DNA of 64,000 nt from CAZQKW01 sp964594075 (GCA_964594075.1 CAZQKW010000002.1:1-64000); one strand, 5' to 3'. Counted from the stretch's first letter, positions 8,862 to 17,441 are shown. A program made the numbers and translations. Notes: generated by a model not told the origin, from the sequence alone.

Positions 8862-10073
8862 ATGGAAAAACATCCCTTCGCGGATATCGTAACGGAAGGA
8901 ACTTCCAAGATAGTATTTCTAATTATGGATGGTTTGGGCGGTGTTCAGGATAAAGAAAAAGGCGGAACAGAGCTTCAGGTAGCACGCACCCCCCATCTTG
9001 ATCAGCTTGCGCGCGAATCAATATGCGGACTTCTTGATCCGGTTAGTCCCGGAATAAGTCCGGGAAGCGGGCCGGCGCATTTTGCGCTGTTTGGTTACGA
9101 TCCCATACAGTTCAGCATCGGGCGAGGGGTTCTTGAAGCGGCAGGCATTGATTTTCCGCTGACGGCAGATGATGTTGTCGCACGGATAAATTTCTGTACT
9201 GTTGATTCGGACGGTGTCATTACAGACCGCAGAGCGGGGCGCATTGAAACCCGCGATACGATCAGAATTTGCGAGAAGCTTGAACATAACATAAAAAAAC
9301 ACAAACGGCTCCGGGAACTATTAATTAAGCCTGTTAAAGAGCATCGAGCGGTTGTTGTGTTCCGGGGTAAGGAGCTGTACGGTGACATTGATGATACAGA
9401 TCCGCAGAAAACCGGATTGAAACCGCTGCCTCCAAAAGCCCTGAACAGTGAATCAACTGAAACTGCGCACATCGTCGCCGATTTTATTCAACAAGTCGCG
9501 CATATCCTCTCCGATGAGCCAAAGGCAAATATGCTGCTTTTGCGCGGGTTCGCAAAACACCGCACATTCCCGTCCATGCTGGAGCGCTATAAGCTTAAGT
9601 CGGTTGCTCTTGCATCATATCCCATGTACAAGGGAATTGCGCGATTATTAGGCATGAATGTAGTTGACAACCTTGCAACTATTGCGGATGAAATTGCTGC
9701 GCTCAAAACACATTTCTCCTCACACGACTTCTTTTTTATTCACATTAAGCCGACTGATTCGCGCGGCGAAGACGGCGATTTTGATGCGAAAGTAAAAGCC
9801 ATAGAGGAAGTTGATCGTTTTATTCCCCAGATTAGAGAACTTAATCCTGACGTTCTGGTTGTTACCGGGGATCACTCAACGCCAGCCCTTTTGAAAAGCC
9901 ATAGCTGGCATCCAGTTCCGGTAGTGCTCAATGCGCCGTTCTGCCGCATAGATCACGTTGACACGTTTGATGAAATAAGCTGTATTCAGGGTGGTCTGGG
10001 ACGCATGCGCTCAGTCCACCTCATCTGGGTTGCGCTTGCTAATGCCAACCGTCTGGCAAAATTTGGAGCTTAA
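8862..10073 (+). CDS. apgM: 2,3-bisphosphoglycerate-independent phosphoglycerate mutase, archaeal type
   Basis: Interconverts 3- and 2-phosphoglycerate; an alkaline-phosphatase-superfamily metalloenzyme. The length of 403 residues is that of the short ApgM family, not of the roughly 510-residue GpmI. Signatures are MDGLGGVQDKEKGG near the N-terminus followed by ARTPHLDQLA, PGSGPAHFALFGYDP, and near the C-terminus VVTGDHSTPALLKSHSWHPVP, which carries metal ligands. TAGGAG precedes the ATG. Together with eno two genes upstream it supplies consecutive lower-glycolysis steps. Confidence 0.94.
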   Translation: MEKHPFADIVTEGTSKIVFLIMDGLGGVQDKEKGGTELQVARTPHLDQLARESICGLLDPVSPGISPGSGPAHFALFGYDPIQFSIGRGVLEAAGIDFPLTADDVVARINFCTVDSDGVITDRRAGRIETRDTIRICEKLEHNIKKHKRLRELLIKPVKEHRAVVVFRGKELYGDIDDTDPQKTGLKPLPPKALNSESTETAHIVADFIQQVAHILSDEPKANMLLLRGFAKHRTFPSMLERYKLKSVALASYPMYKGIARLLGMNVVDNLATIADEIAALKTHFSSHDFFFIHIKPTDSRGEDGDFDAKVKAIEEVDRFIPQIRELNPDVLVVTGDHSTPALLKSHSWHPVPVVLNAPFCRIDHVDTFDEISCIQGGLGRMRSVHLIWVALANANRLAKFGA

Positions 10074-10163
10074 GAAATCAGTTTACATAGATTAAACTTT
10101 TCCGGTATCAGGCGCTAATTTCAAACCAAAACCCAAATTGTTGCTGCACGGCATAAATATCCC

Positions 10164-12167
10164 ATGTCTGTTAAAGAGCAGATCGAGGAACTGAGAAAAA
10201 CCATTAATTATCATAACTATCGCTATTATGTTCTGGATGACCCTGAAATTTCCGACGCAGAATATGATGTCTTGATGCGCAAGCTCGAAGCCCTGGAACG
10301 ACAGCATCCAGAATTCATATCTCCTGATTCCCCTACCCAGCGCGTTGGCGCAGAACCCCTCAAAAGTTTTTCATCGGTAACCCACACGGTTCCCATGCTC
10401 AGCCTTGCAAACGCTATGAATGAGGAGGAGGTACGGGCCTTTGACGATCGGGTCAAACGAACCCTTAAAACAGTTTCTCCTGTTGAATATGTGGTTGAGC
10501 CAAAACTTGATGGTCTTGCCGTGGAGATCATTTACGAAAACGGCATTTTTATACGGGGTTCAACCAGAGGCGACGGGTTTACCGGAGAGGACATCAGCCA
10601 AAATCTTAAAACCATTAAATCGCTTCCCCTCGCGCTTCTTTCCACCACCGACAGGCCCCTTCCGTCTCGATTAGAGGTGCGCGGCGAAGTAATCATGACT
10701 ATTAAAGATTTTGAGCGGCTCAATAAAAAGCGCGCTGAAGAGGGTGAACAATTGTTTGCAAATCCCCGAAATGCTGCAGCCGGATCGGTCAGACAGCTTG
10801 ACTCGCGCATCACCGCTCAAAGACGACTTGATCTCTATTGCTATGGAGTTGGCCTGATAGAAGGCGTTGACATAAAAACCCAGTGGGATATGTTGCACGC
10901 GTTCAAGTCCTGGGGATTAAAGGTGAATTCTTTCGTTAAAAAATGTGCGACCATAGATTCGGTGTTATGCGCCTGCAAGGAACTTGAAGCGCAACGCAAT
11001 TCACTCCCCTATGAAATAGATGGCGCAGTTATAAAGGTCAATAGCTTTGCCTTGCAAGCACAACTGGGCGCCATCTCTAAAAGTCCGCGCTGGGCCGTTG
11101 CCTTTAAATTTACACCCCATCAGGCAACGACCGTTATTGAGGATATTCAAGTTCAGGTTGGACGAACGGGCGCCCTCACGCCAGTTGCCATTTTACGGCC
11201 GGTGCACGTGGGAGGCGTTATGGTGCGTCACGCTACGCTTCATAACCAGGATGAAATTGAAAGGAAAGATATTCGCATTGGCGATACGGTCGTTATTCAA
11301 CGGGCAGGCGATGTGATTCCGCAGGTAGTCAAGGTCGTAACAGAAAAGCGCACGGGAAACGAAAAAAAATTTATAATGCCACTCTCCTGCCCTATTTGCG
11401 GCGCTGCGATTATTAAGCTCAAAAATGAAGCAATTTACCGCTGTTCCGGCCGCCAATGCGTGGCCCAATTAAAAGAGCGTATTAAACATTTTGCGTCTAA
11501 ACGCGCTATGGATATAGATGGACTGGGGGAGAAACTCGTCGAACAGATTGTTGACAAAGGGCTGGTAAAAAATGTTGCAGACCTGTATCACATACCAAAA
11601 GAGCAATGGGCTGAACTGGAACGAATGGCCGATAAATCGGCTCAAAATATTGTTGACGCCATAGAAAAAAGCAAACAAGCAGGCTTGGAACGGCTCATAT
11701 ATGCCCTGGGCATCAGGCATGTGGGCGAACATACGGCACAGGTTCTCGTCTCGCATCTTAAAACTATCAATCGTATTGAAAATGCCACAAAAGAGGAACT
11801 CATTGAAATACCCGAGATCGGCCCCGAGGTTGCCGATAGTATTGTGGAGTTTTTCAGCCAAAAAATAAACAGGTCGCTGATTGAACAATTACGGTCAGCC
11901 GGTGTGTCTGTAGAACCAAAACGTATGATTAAACCGGGAAAATTTTCAGGTAAAACCTTTGTGTTCACCGGAACTCTCGAACATTTTACCCGTAATGAAG
12001 CTGAAAAAATAGTGCAAGCAGAGGGCGGAAATGTTGCCTCATCGGTTAGCAGCAAGACCGATTTTGTGGTGGTTGGAAAGGATCCAGGATCAAAGTATGA
12101 TAAAGCACAAAAATTAGGAATTACAATACTTTCAGAAGCAGAATTTAATAAACTACTTAAAACTTAA
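10164..12167 (+). CDS. ligA: NAD-dependent DNA ligase
   Basis: Seals nicks during replication and repair using NAD. It is full length at 667 residues. The order is: Ia domain with the NYHNYRYYVLDDPEISDAEY signature, adenylation domain with Lys114 in VEPKLDGLA, OB fold, zinc finger (CPICG with later C-x4-C), helix-hairpin-helix repeats (IEIPEIGPEVADSI), and a C-terminal BRCT domain (about 590-667, FVFTGTLEHFTR). No strong ribosome site is visible before the ATG. This is probably the last gene of the upstream plus-strand run. Confidence 0.97.
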   Translation: MSVKEQIEELRKTINYHNYRYYVLDDPEISDAEYDVLMRKLEALERQHPEFISPDSPTQRVGAEPLKSFSSVTHTVPMLSLANAMNEEEVRAFDDRVKRTLKTVSPVEYVVEPKLDGLAVEIIYENGIFIRGSTRGDGFTGEDISQNLKTIKSLPLALLSTTDRPLPSRLEVRGEVIMTIKDFERLNKKRAEEGEQLFANPRNAAAGSVRQLDSRITAQRRLDLYCYGVGLIEGVDIKTQWDMLHAFKSWGLKVNSFVKKCATIDSVLCACKELEAQRNSLPYEIDGAVIKVNSFALQAQLGAISKSPRWAVAFKFTPHQATTVIEDIQVQVGRTGALTPVAILRPVHVGGVMVRHATLHNQDEIERKDIRIGDTVVIQRAGDVIPQVVKVVTEKRTGNEKKFIMPLSCPICGAAIIKLKNEAIYRCSGRQCVAQLKERIKHFASKRAMDIDGLGEKLVEQIVDKGLVKNVADLYHIPKEQWAELERMADKSAQNIVDAIEKSKQAGLERLIYALGIRHVGEHTAQVLVSHLKTINRIENATKEELIEIPEIGPEVADSIVEFFSQKINRSLIEQLRSAGVSVEPKRMIKPGKFSGKTFVFTGTLEHFTRNEAEKIVQAEGGNVASSVSSKTDFVVVGKDPGSKYDKAQKLGITILSEAEFNKLLKT

Positions 12168-12642
12168 TTGTCTTTTATTACGGTAACAATCGCTAAACCC
12201 TGCCTGGTTCAACACAATCCCTTTATATCTAACATTAAGTTTTTTCCCTCAAAGTCGAAAACATTTAATGATTTGATTACCTTTTTCTTTTGGGCTACAT
12301 TAATACAACATTCGAAGGATTTAGCAGGCTATTTAAAAAGTGCCTTTCTGGACGAAGTGAAGAATCTCAACGTAGCAATAACTCGTCAATTCACCACGGT
12401 AAGAATAATTCCTGAATCACAGCGCTTGTCCTATTACGTTTTTAAAACTGATAGATGCATGCCCGTTGAAATCTGAGAATTGTGGTCTCCTATTTGTATC
12501 GTGTGGATTTTGATGCAAGCAGTTACGGACGGCTTGAGCGATTGCTGTGGCAAACACAACGACCTGTTCCAGCGGGCACTGAGCCTGAACAAATGAATCA
12601 GAAGCCCAATAAATTGCAAAGATCTTTGTTTTAGACTTACGT
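12168..12642 (+). other. Intergenic stretch, possibly a degraded gene
   Basis: About 475 bases between ligA and the ATPase gene. A TTG-started frame of 102 codons begins immediately after the ligA stop, but it has no ribosome site and an unconvincing composition. A second open stretch at about 12475-12633, reading RVDFDASSYGRLERLLWQTQ in part, looks more protein-like but has no clear start. I see no RNA gene or terminator. It may be decayed coding sequence or simply spacer. Confidence 0.3.
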
Positions 12643-14457
12643 ATGTATAGAACATTTTATAACATCAAATTTGAACCCTTTAGCACTATACCCTCGCCTG
12701 ACATTTTCTATGACTCAGGTATCCATCAAGATGCCTGGCAATATCTTGAACACGGCCTCTCGTGCCTGGAACCCTTGCTCCTCATCACGGGTGATCACGG
12801 GACAGGCAAGACGCTGTTGTGCCTCAAATTATTGCGAAAACTTCAACAGAAAAATGACTGTTTCTACGTCTATATACCGGTTCCTGTTTACAGCTATGAA
12901 TTTCTGTTACATGAAATTGCTCGACAGCTTGATATACCGGTTACTACAACTGACGAAGCAGCAATTCAATACCTGGTTCTTCAGCATTTCACCTTCGCGG
13001 CAAGAGGCAGTTCTATTTATATATTGCTGGATGATGTTCATACGATGAAACCGGATGTATTCACCAAATTATTGCTGCTTGCAGACTTTAATTACCATGA
13101 ATTCTTTCCTGTTAAATTTTCCTTATTTGCCCATTGTTCGATGCTTGATGAACTCCGGAAGCCCGAATTACTGTCTTTACAATATAAACTTAAACGCCCG
13201 TTTCTGTTAACCGGATTGAATCTTCCGGAAACAAAAGAATATATTTATTTCAGACTCCTGAAAGCTGAAGCGCCCGGCATACCGGCATTTACCGAAGACG
13301 CCATTAAAGAAATTCATTCATTAAGCAAGGGAATTCCACTGCTCATAAATAAAATATGTGACGTTTGTCTCATGCTCGGCGCAGAGCAGAAGGCGGGGAT
13401 AATTGAGTTGCCATTAGTTGTTGAGGCGCAGAAGGTTCTTGATGGGGGAATTTATAAGGAGGAAAAGACTGAAACAAAGGTTAATCTTATTCAAGAACCC
13501 CACATTGCGGCGCCCTCTATTGACGTAAATCACGCAGGAACTGAAGGTGCCGGCAATATTAGCAATCAACAAATGCTGTCCACCCTCCACAGCCTGACTG
13601 CCTTTTTTATCCTTGTCCTGATATTCCTCTGCAGTGCGCTTGCAGTGATGAGTTATTATCAATACCGTCTCATTAGTTCTTTCAAAAACATCGCTGCTGA
13701 AGTTAAACCGGCAAGCCCCCCTGTTCCAGACGGGAAGTCACGGTATTTCCCCCCGGTAACAATGCCTGCAGAAAAACCACCAGTATTTGAGGAACGCTCT
13801 TTTTCAAGCGTTGCTCCAGTGCCTGCTTCTACCTCAGTTAATAACACCTCCGAAGCGGCACCCACAACAGCCCCAGCTAATACGCAGTATATACCGCACG
13901 AAGATGTTCAGCCAACGACTGCACTATCTCCGCCCTATACGCCCGAAGAAAGCACAACCACTCAAAAAACTATAATAGAAACTACAGCCCCTGCGCTCCC
14001 CGAAAAAACGGTGCGATACCCCTACTCAATTCAGCTTGCCAGCTACAATTCGCTTCCTGGTGCAATGGAACGAATGGCGTTATTCAAAGATGCTGGTCTC
14101 TCCCCTTATTTGACAAGAAGTCTATCCAGACAAACAGGAGAAGTTTATTGGGTCATTTATAGCGGCTATTATCGAACAAGGGAAGAAGCGGAACGGTTTA
14201 GAAGATTAAATAACTTAAACGACGCACTAGTAACAAAAACGCCCTTCGCAAATCTGGTTGGGGTTTATACATCTCATGAAGAAATGGCAGATATGATCAA
14301 AAAACTCGAACGCGCCGGACAGTTCCCCTATGTAATTGAAGATACTGCTGCCACACTCAGGCTATATGTGGGGGCTTTTACAACGCGGCGCGGAGCAGAA
14401 AGTCACAAAGAAGAGCTGCTCACTGTTGGTATTAATGCAACACCTGAAGAACGGTAG
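12643..14457 (+). CDS. ExeA/GspA-like AAA ATPase with transmembrane segment and SPOR repeats
   Basis: A 604-residue protein with an N-terminal ExeA-type AAA domain: Walker A GDHGTGKT at residues 50-57, Walker B-like YILLDDVH at about 125-132, and a C-terminal winged part with SLSKGIPLLINKICD. One transmembrane helix lies at about 317-337, followed by a Pro/Thr-rich linker (about 350-455). Two SPOR-like repeats follow (about 458-525 and 530-600, beginning PYSIQLASY). ExeA/GspA proteins pair ATP hydrolysis with peptidoglycan binding to place secretin assemblies. SPOR domains bind denuded glycan at division sites. No type II secretion gene is nearby, so the partner is unknown. A strong terminator follows. 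Confidence 0.8.
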   Translation: MYRTFYNIKFEPFSTIPSPDIFYDSGIHQDAWQYLEHGLSCLEPLLLITGDHGTGKTLLCLKLLRKLQQKNDCFYVYIPVPVYSYEFLLHEIARQLDIPVTTTDEAAIQYLVLQHFTFAARGSSIYILLDDVHTMKPDVFTKLLLLADFNYHEFFPVKFSLFAHCSMLDELRKPELLSLQYKLKRPFLLTGLNLPETKEYIYFRLLKAEAPGIPAFTEDAIKEIHSLSKGIPLLINKICDVCLMLGAEQKAGIIELPLVVEAQKVLDGGIYKEEKTETKVNLIQEPHIAAPSIDVNHAGTEGAGNISNQQMLSTLHSLTAFFILVLIFLCSALAVMSYYQYRLISSFKNIAAEVKPASPPVPDGKSRYFPPVTMPAEKPPVFEERSFSSVAPVPASTSVNNTSEAAPTTAPANTQYIPHEDVQPTTALSPPYTPEESTTTQKTIIETTAPALPEKTVRYPYSIQLASYNSLPGAMERMALFKDAGLSPYLTRSLSRQTGEVYWVIYSGYYRTREEAERFRRLNNLNDALVTKTPFANLVGVYTSHEEMADMIKKLERAGQFPYVIEDTAATLRLYVGAFTTRRGAESHKEELLTVGINATPEER

Positions 14458-14503
14458 CCACTTGATGAGGGTTATAACATTAACTGTGGAATTCGAAATC
14501 CTG

Positions 14504-14551
14504 TATAAGCAAAAAGCACTTAGAAATAAATCTAAGTGCTTTTTGCTTATA
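14504..14551. terminator. Bidirectional terminator between the ATPase gene and HU
   Basis: A perfect 21-bp inverted repeat (14504-14524 with 14531-14551) around a 6-base loop, with T-runs within the arms on both strands. It sits exactly between convergent genes and can serve both. Confidence 0.85.
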
Positions 14552-14571
14552 AACCAGCGCTCTATGCAAAA

Positions 14572-14862
14572 TTACAGCACAGCATCCTTGCACGCTTTAG
14601 CCACCCTAAATTTAACGACCGTCTTTGCCTTTATTTTGATAACTTCTCCGGTAGCTGGATTCCGCCCGGTTCGCGCCTTCCTCTGAACTTTCACTAATTT
14701 TCCGAAACCCGGCAGAACAAAAGTTCCGGTCTTTTTTGTCTCCTTATACGCAACGGCGCACAGCGTATCAAGAAAATTGCTTACGTCTTTTTTTGTTACA
14801 TTCAGTTTGTTTGCCATTTCACTAATCAGTTGCGACTTGGTCATGGGTTTTACAGTAGCCAT
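14572..14862 (-). CDS. hup: HU-family DNA-binding protein
   Basis: A histone-like nucleoid protein that bends DNA as a dimer. The 96 residues show the HU/IHF pattern: N-terminal helices (TKSQLISEMANKLNVTKKDV), GTFVLPGFGKLVKVQRKAR, then the arm signature GRNPATGEVIKIKAK and a C-terminal helix. A GGAGG site sits 8-10 bases before the ATG at 14862. A small inverted repeat, AATGCT with AGCATT, lies at 14920-14936 in its upstream region and could be a regulatory site, though it is short. Confidence 0.96.
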   Translation of the reverse strand: MATVKPMTKSQLISEMANKLNVTKKDVSNFLDTLCAVAYKETKKTGTFVLPGFGKLVKVQRKARTGRNPATGEVIKIKAKTVVKFRVAKACKDAVL

Positions 14863-15027
14863 ACGATTGTCCCTCCGTTAATGTTGGTTTTTGGTTTGTT
14901 TTTTGACGCTGTTTTTATTAATGCTTAATCAGCATTCTTTGTTTGCATTGATTCTCACGTTACATTGGTTTTGAACACAAGTAAAGAAATATTTTTATTG
15001 TCCCATCACAGTTCAGACTTAATGTTG

Positions 15028-15414
15028 CTATTGCATTTTTTTTACATTATGGCACTCGGTACAATGAATAGGCGCCTTTTTAGATTTTTCCTCATCGCGC
15101 AATTGCTGATGACAGCCCCTGCATAAATTCATCTTTACGTCAAAAAAAGCAATGGCATCTTCTTCTCCAGTTTCAACTTTTCTTTTATGGCAGAGCCGGC
15201 AGTGATGGCTAACCTCACTTCCTTTATGATGGCACTGCATGCAGTTATTGTTCAACTGCCGCTGATGACTTCTATGGGGAAAACAGACTGGTCCCAGTTC
15301 TGCCGAGAAATTTATAAGTTCAGGGCCATGTTCGTCGGTCGCTGGATTTGTGCACGTTTTGCAACTTAAAAACAGAGTTGCCATGAACAGCAATGAAAGA
15401 ATGTGTGCAATCAT
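15028..15414 (-). CDS. Small exported tetraheme cytochrome c (c7/c3 type)
   Basis: A 128-residue exported cytochrome with four CxxCH heme sites (residues 58-62 CMQCH, 72-76 CRLCH, 98-102 CRGCH, 118-122 CTECH). Upstream histidines in FPHRSH would act as axial ligands, as in the class III c3/c7 families. The N-terminus is a signal sequence (hydrophobic residues 5-17) with a Cys at 18, possibly a lipid anchor though the lipobox is imperfect. I choose the ATG at 15414; a TTG nine bases upstream is in frame. It likely carries electrons in the periplasm. It is third in a tight minus-strand unit behind a lipoprotein and a 28-codon frame. Confidence 0.85.
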   Translation of the reverse strand: MIAHILSLLFMATLFLSCKTCTNPATDEHGPELINFSAELGPVCFPHRSHQRQLNNNCMQCHHKGSEVSHHCRLCHKRKVETGEEDAIAFFDVKMNLCRGCHQQLRDEEKSKKAPIHCTECHNVKKMQ

Positions 15415-15416
15415 AA

Positions 15417-15503
15417 TCAACAACCACGGAACGCGGTTTTAACGCTTCCGGGGCAGTCAGCACATGAGGTAAATGTATCCGGCTTGTTGACCTTCTGAAT
15501 CAT
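15417..15503 (-). CDS. Putative 28-residue CxxC mini-protein
   Basis: The ATG at 15503 overlaps the stop of the upstream lipoprotein gene as ATGA, and the stop at 15417-15419 lies two bases before the cytochrome ATG. The predicted peptide contains CADC and a final Cys but no signal peptide or heme motif. The precise coupling on both sides suggests that it is either a real small protein or a translational relay between the two larger genes. Chance remains possible at this length. Confidence 0.4.
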   Translation of the reverse strand: MIQKVNKPDTFTSCADCPGSVKTAFRGC

Positions 15504-16321
15504 GGCCAATACACAACTTCTGCTGTTGCCTTGCCATACCCTTCGGGTGCCTTTGGCGGAGGGCTGTATTGCGGTTTTTTATAATAATAAATGGGATATT
15601 CTTTTTTCATTTTTATATTAGTCAAGGCTTTTGCCCGTGTGCCATACAAACGATAGGCTTCTATTTTTAGCGTTTTCACCGCCTGTTCTTCGGTCATCCC
15701 CTGAGGCGTTGCATCGCGTGCCTGAACAATACCCAGTATTTTAAAGTTGCGATTGAACAGCTCCGCAGAAGAAACAATGGCTATATTCTCAAGCGGGGGA
15801 ATTGTTTCATGCGTTTCCAAAGACGGTTTACCTTCGAGCACCGTTTGTTGTTTCGTTGATGACGCAGTAAACACTTCAGCCGATGCCTGGCGGAACGTAT
15901 TTAGTGAAGAGTCAAAAAAACCCGGTTTGTCCATGTATTCAATATGCGCTAACCCCTGTGCTAAAGAACCATAACGTTTAAACGCCATTATTTTTAGTTC
16001 CTGTACAGCCTGTGCGGGGGTAAAACCCTTTTTATCATCAGACTTAACGGCTATTCTGCCTAACGATGATAACCCTGTTGTCCTGAGATCACTATCAGAT
16101 AAAACCTGTATATCTGCCGGCGACGCAGATGTTTTAATTTCCTCAGGTGATGTTGATGCAGATGTTGGTGATTGCTCGGGTGATGCAACAGCTGCCTTAT
16201 TCTCAGAAGTACTTCTCTGTGTATGTATGACAATGGGAGAGCGTACTTCAATTGCAGAACACCCGCTTAAAATGATTACCAGTAACGCACACAATGGCCG
16301 TATAGAAATTCTTTCCTTCAT
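15500..16321 (-). CDS. Lipoprotein with two repeated alpha/beta units, function unknown
   Basis: A 273-residue protein with a lipoprotein signal (hydrophobic core, then LSGC at about residues 18-21) and a Ser/Thr/Pro-rich linker to about residue 65. Two related units follow, each with a strand reading roughly LGRIAV or LGIVQA and a helix of the form AVQELKIMAFKRYG or AVKTLKIEAYRLYG, then a strand ending in a Tyr-rich tail. The pattern of small-strand plus AxxxLKxxAxxxYGxxA is reminiscent of RcsF/YbjQ-like envelope domains, but I cannot name it firmly. AAGGAGG precedes the ATG. First gene of the unit with the mini-ORF and tetraheme cytochrome. Confidence 0.7.
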   Translation of the reverse strand: MKERISIRPLCALLVIILSGCSAIEVRSPIVIHTQRSTSENKAAVASPEQSPTSASTSPEEIKTSASPADIQVLSDSDLRTTGLSSLGRIAVKSDDKKGFTPAQAVQELKIMAFKRYGSLAQGLAHIEYMDKPGFFDSSLNTFRQASAEVFTASSTKQQTVLEGKPSLETHETIPPLENIAIVSSAELFNRNFKILGIVQARDATPQGMTEEQAVKTLKIEAYRLYGTRAKALTNIKMKKEYPIYYYKKPQYSPPPKAPEGYGKATAEVVYWP

Positions 16322-16383
16322 AATGCCACCTGCCTCCTTAAAAAAAATTTTTCAGACATGTAAGAAAATCAATAAATTTACTG

Positions 16384-16496
16384 TGACCGGTTTCATGACT
16401 CGCAAGCCCTGCTTTGTAAGCAGGGGTCAAGAGGCATGTATCTGAAACAAATAATTAAGCTCCGGGAAGCCCCGCTTTGTAGGCGGGGAGCTTCAC
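16384..16496. repeat. Copy 1 of a 113-bp palindrome-bearing dispersed repeat
   Basis: Contains two hairpins: CCCTGC/GCAGGG, nested within partly complementary CATGACTC/GAGGCATG arms, and CCCCGC/GCGGGG flanked by AAGCT/AGCTT. The second copy at 37394-37505 differs at about 14 positions (around 88% identical). The right part, with GGAAGCCCCGC, a TTTGTAG loop and GGCGGGGAGCTTCAC, resembles the right-end hairpin of IS200/IS605-type elements. I interpret the pair as non-autonomous, palindrome-associated elements; no transposase is present. Confidence 0.75.
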
Positions 16497-16683
16497 TGTA
16501 ACCTATATCATAAAACTTTTTGAGTCAATAAGATATGCTTAATAAATATATTATTTTTATATTTAAATTTATCTAATTAATATAATTTAAAAATATATTT
16601 TTTATTATTTTTTCCTTGCAGTTAAGAAATCATTATACTATAAGAAGAATAGAATGCAGGTTGTAAGTTAGAGCATAAAGAGC
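16497..16683. other. AT-rich non-coding spacer
   Basis: Between the repeat and the short promoter unit the sequence is extremely AT-rich (especially 16530-16620) and has no credible frame. It may aid promoter activity or nucleoid-protein binding, but I see no specific site. Confidence 0.5.
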
Positions 16684-16712
16684 TTGACAATCTAAAATAT
16701 AGTGCTTAAAGT
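16684..16712 (+). promoter_or_regulatory. Predicted sigma-70-type promoter
   Basis: A perfect -35 TTGACA at 16684-16689, a 17-base spacer and a -10-like TAAAGT at 16707-16712. Transcription would begin near 16720, just ahead of a 31-codon frame and a hairpin. Confidence 0.6.
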
Positions 16713-16747
16713 GTATTACAAATAAGCCGGAAACAGTGGAGATTAAA

Positions 16748-16843
16748 ATGCTGAGCAGGAAAGAGTTGCCGGAATTTTTATTAGTATTGAAATGTAATTA
16801 TCGTCGCTCAACAAATGCCATTATGCAAGATAGTGGCATTTAG
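16748..16843 (+). CDS. Possible 31-residue small protein or leader
   Basis: The ATG at 16748 is preceded at 6 bases by GGAG (16738-16741) and the frame runs 31 codons to TAG. It starts MLSRKELPEFLLVLKC and ends within the right arm of a hairpin. A promoter lies 40 bases upstream. The whole unit is about 130 bases, so it could equally be a small RNA. No family is recognised. Confidence 0.35.
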   Translation: MLSRKELPEFLLVLKCNYRRSTNAIMQDSGI

Positions 16844-16850
16844 TATTTTT
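16813..16850 (+). terminator. Hairpin followed by T-rich tract
   Basis: AAATGCCA at 16813-16820 pairs perfectly with TGGCATTT at 16834-16841 around a 13-base loop, followed by a TATTTTT tract. A weak terminator or attenuator ending the short transcript that would start near 16720. Confidence 0.45.
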
Positions 16851-16982
16851 ATATTGTGATAAATAACCCAATATTTTTATAACACTTTTATAAGTGAGAT
16901 TATATAGAGAAGGGAGAAAAAGTCTGGCAATTAAAAACCTAAACAAAAAACCAAATAAACAATTTTAAAAGGAGGTATGCCT

Positions 16983-17441
16983 ATGAAATCAATCAAAACA
17001 TCATTGGTTGTGTTAGCATTATTGATTCTTTCATTACCTAATGCTAATGCCCAGGAGCCCGCAGCAGCTCCGGAAAAAGCTTTGTCAGGTCATCAGGTAA
17101 TTACAGTGCATTATGATACTGGCATTAAACCTGAGACCCTTACGGTAAACCGAGGGACGACCGTCATTTGGATTAATGAAGCTAAACGGCCTGTATCTAT
17201 CGTGTTCACCGATAAGGAAATTACGGCAGCATGTGAAAATCCCGTTAATTTTACCAAAAATGAATTGGGCGGCTTTACCGCCAAGAAAGTTAAATTTGGC
17301 GCTGTGGCAAGCATTTGTTTTATAGAGAAGGGAACTTATAAATACAAGGTAACTGCTGAGACAAAAATGAAAGCTGACCGACTGAAAGGCAAAATGGAGA
17401 CAGCCAAAGATTTTGAAGGAACAATTATTGTTGCCGAGTAA
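16983..17441 (+). CDS. Exported cupredoxin-like protein lacking evident copper ligands
   Basis: A 152-residue secreted protein: signal peptide with hydrophobic residues 7-18 ending NANAQ, then a beta-sandwich pattern typical of blue-copper proteins (KPETLTVNRGTTVIWINE, and CFIEKGTYKYKV near the end). In plastocyanin-like proteins a His follows the first strand and a Cys-x2-His motif precedes the last. Here the equivalent positions read RPVS and CFIEK, so the His ligands are absent. Two cysteines remain and could form a disulfide. The ATG at 16983 has GGAGG at 16971-16975; the ATG at 16977 is too close to that site. First of a run of exported proteins. Confidence 0.75.
   Translation: MKSIKTSLVVLALLILSLPNANAQEPAAAPEKALSGHQVITVHYDTGIKPETLTVNRGTTVIWINEAKRPVSIVFTDKEITAACENPVNFTKNELGGFTAKKVKFGAVASICFIEKGTYKYKVTAETKMKADRLKGKMETAKDFEGTIIVAE

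Noticed and set aside
12168..12476. 102-codon frame starting with TTG right after ligA
   Set aside because: No ribosome site, no recognisable motif and spacer-like composition; kept only as a possible degraded region.
16384..16496. CRISPR-like repeat or tRNA-like element
   Set aside because: Only two distant copies exist with no spacer array, and no cloverleaf can be drawn.
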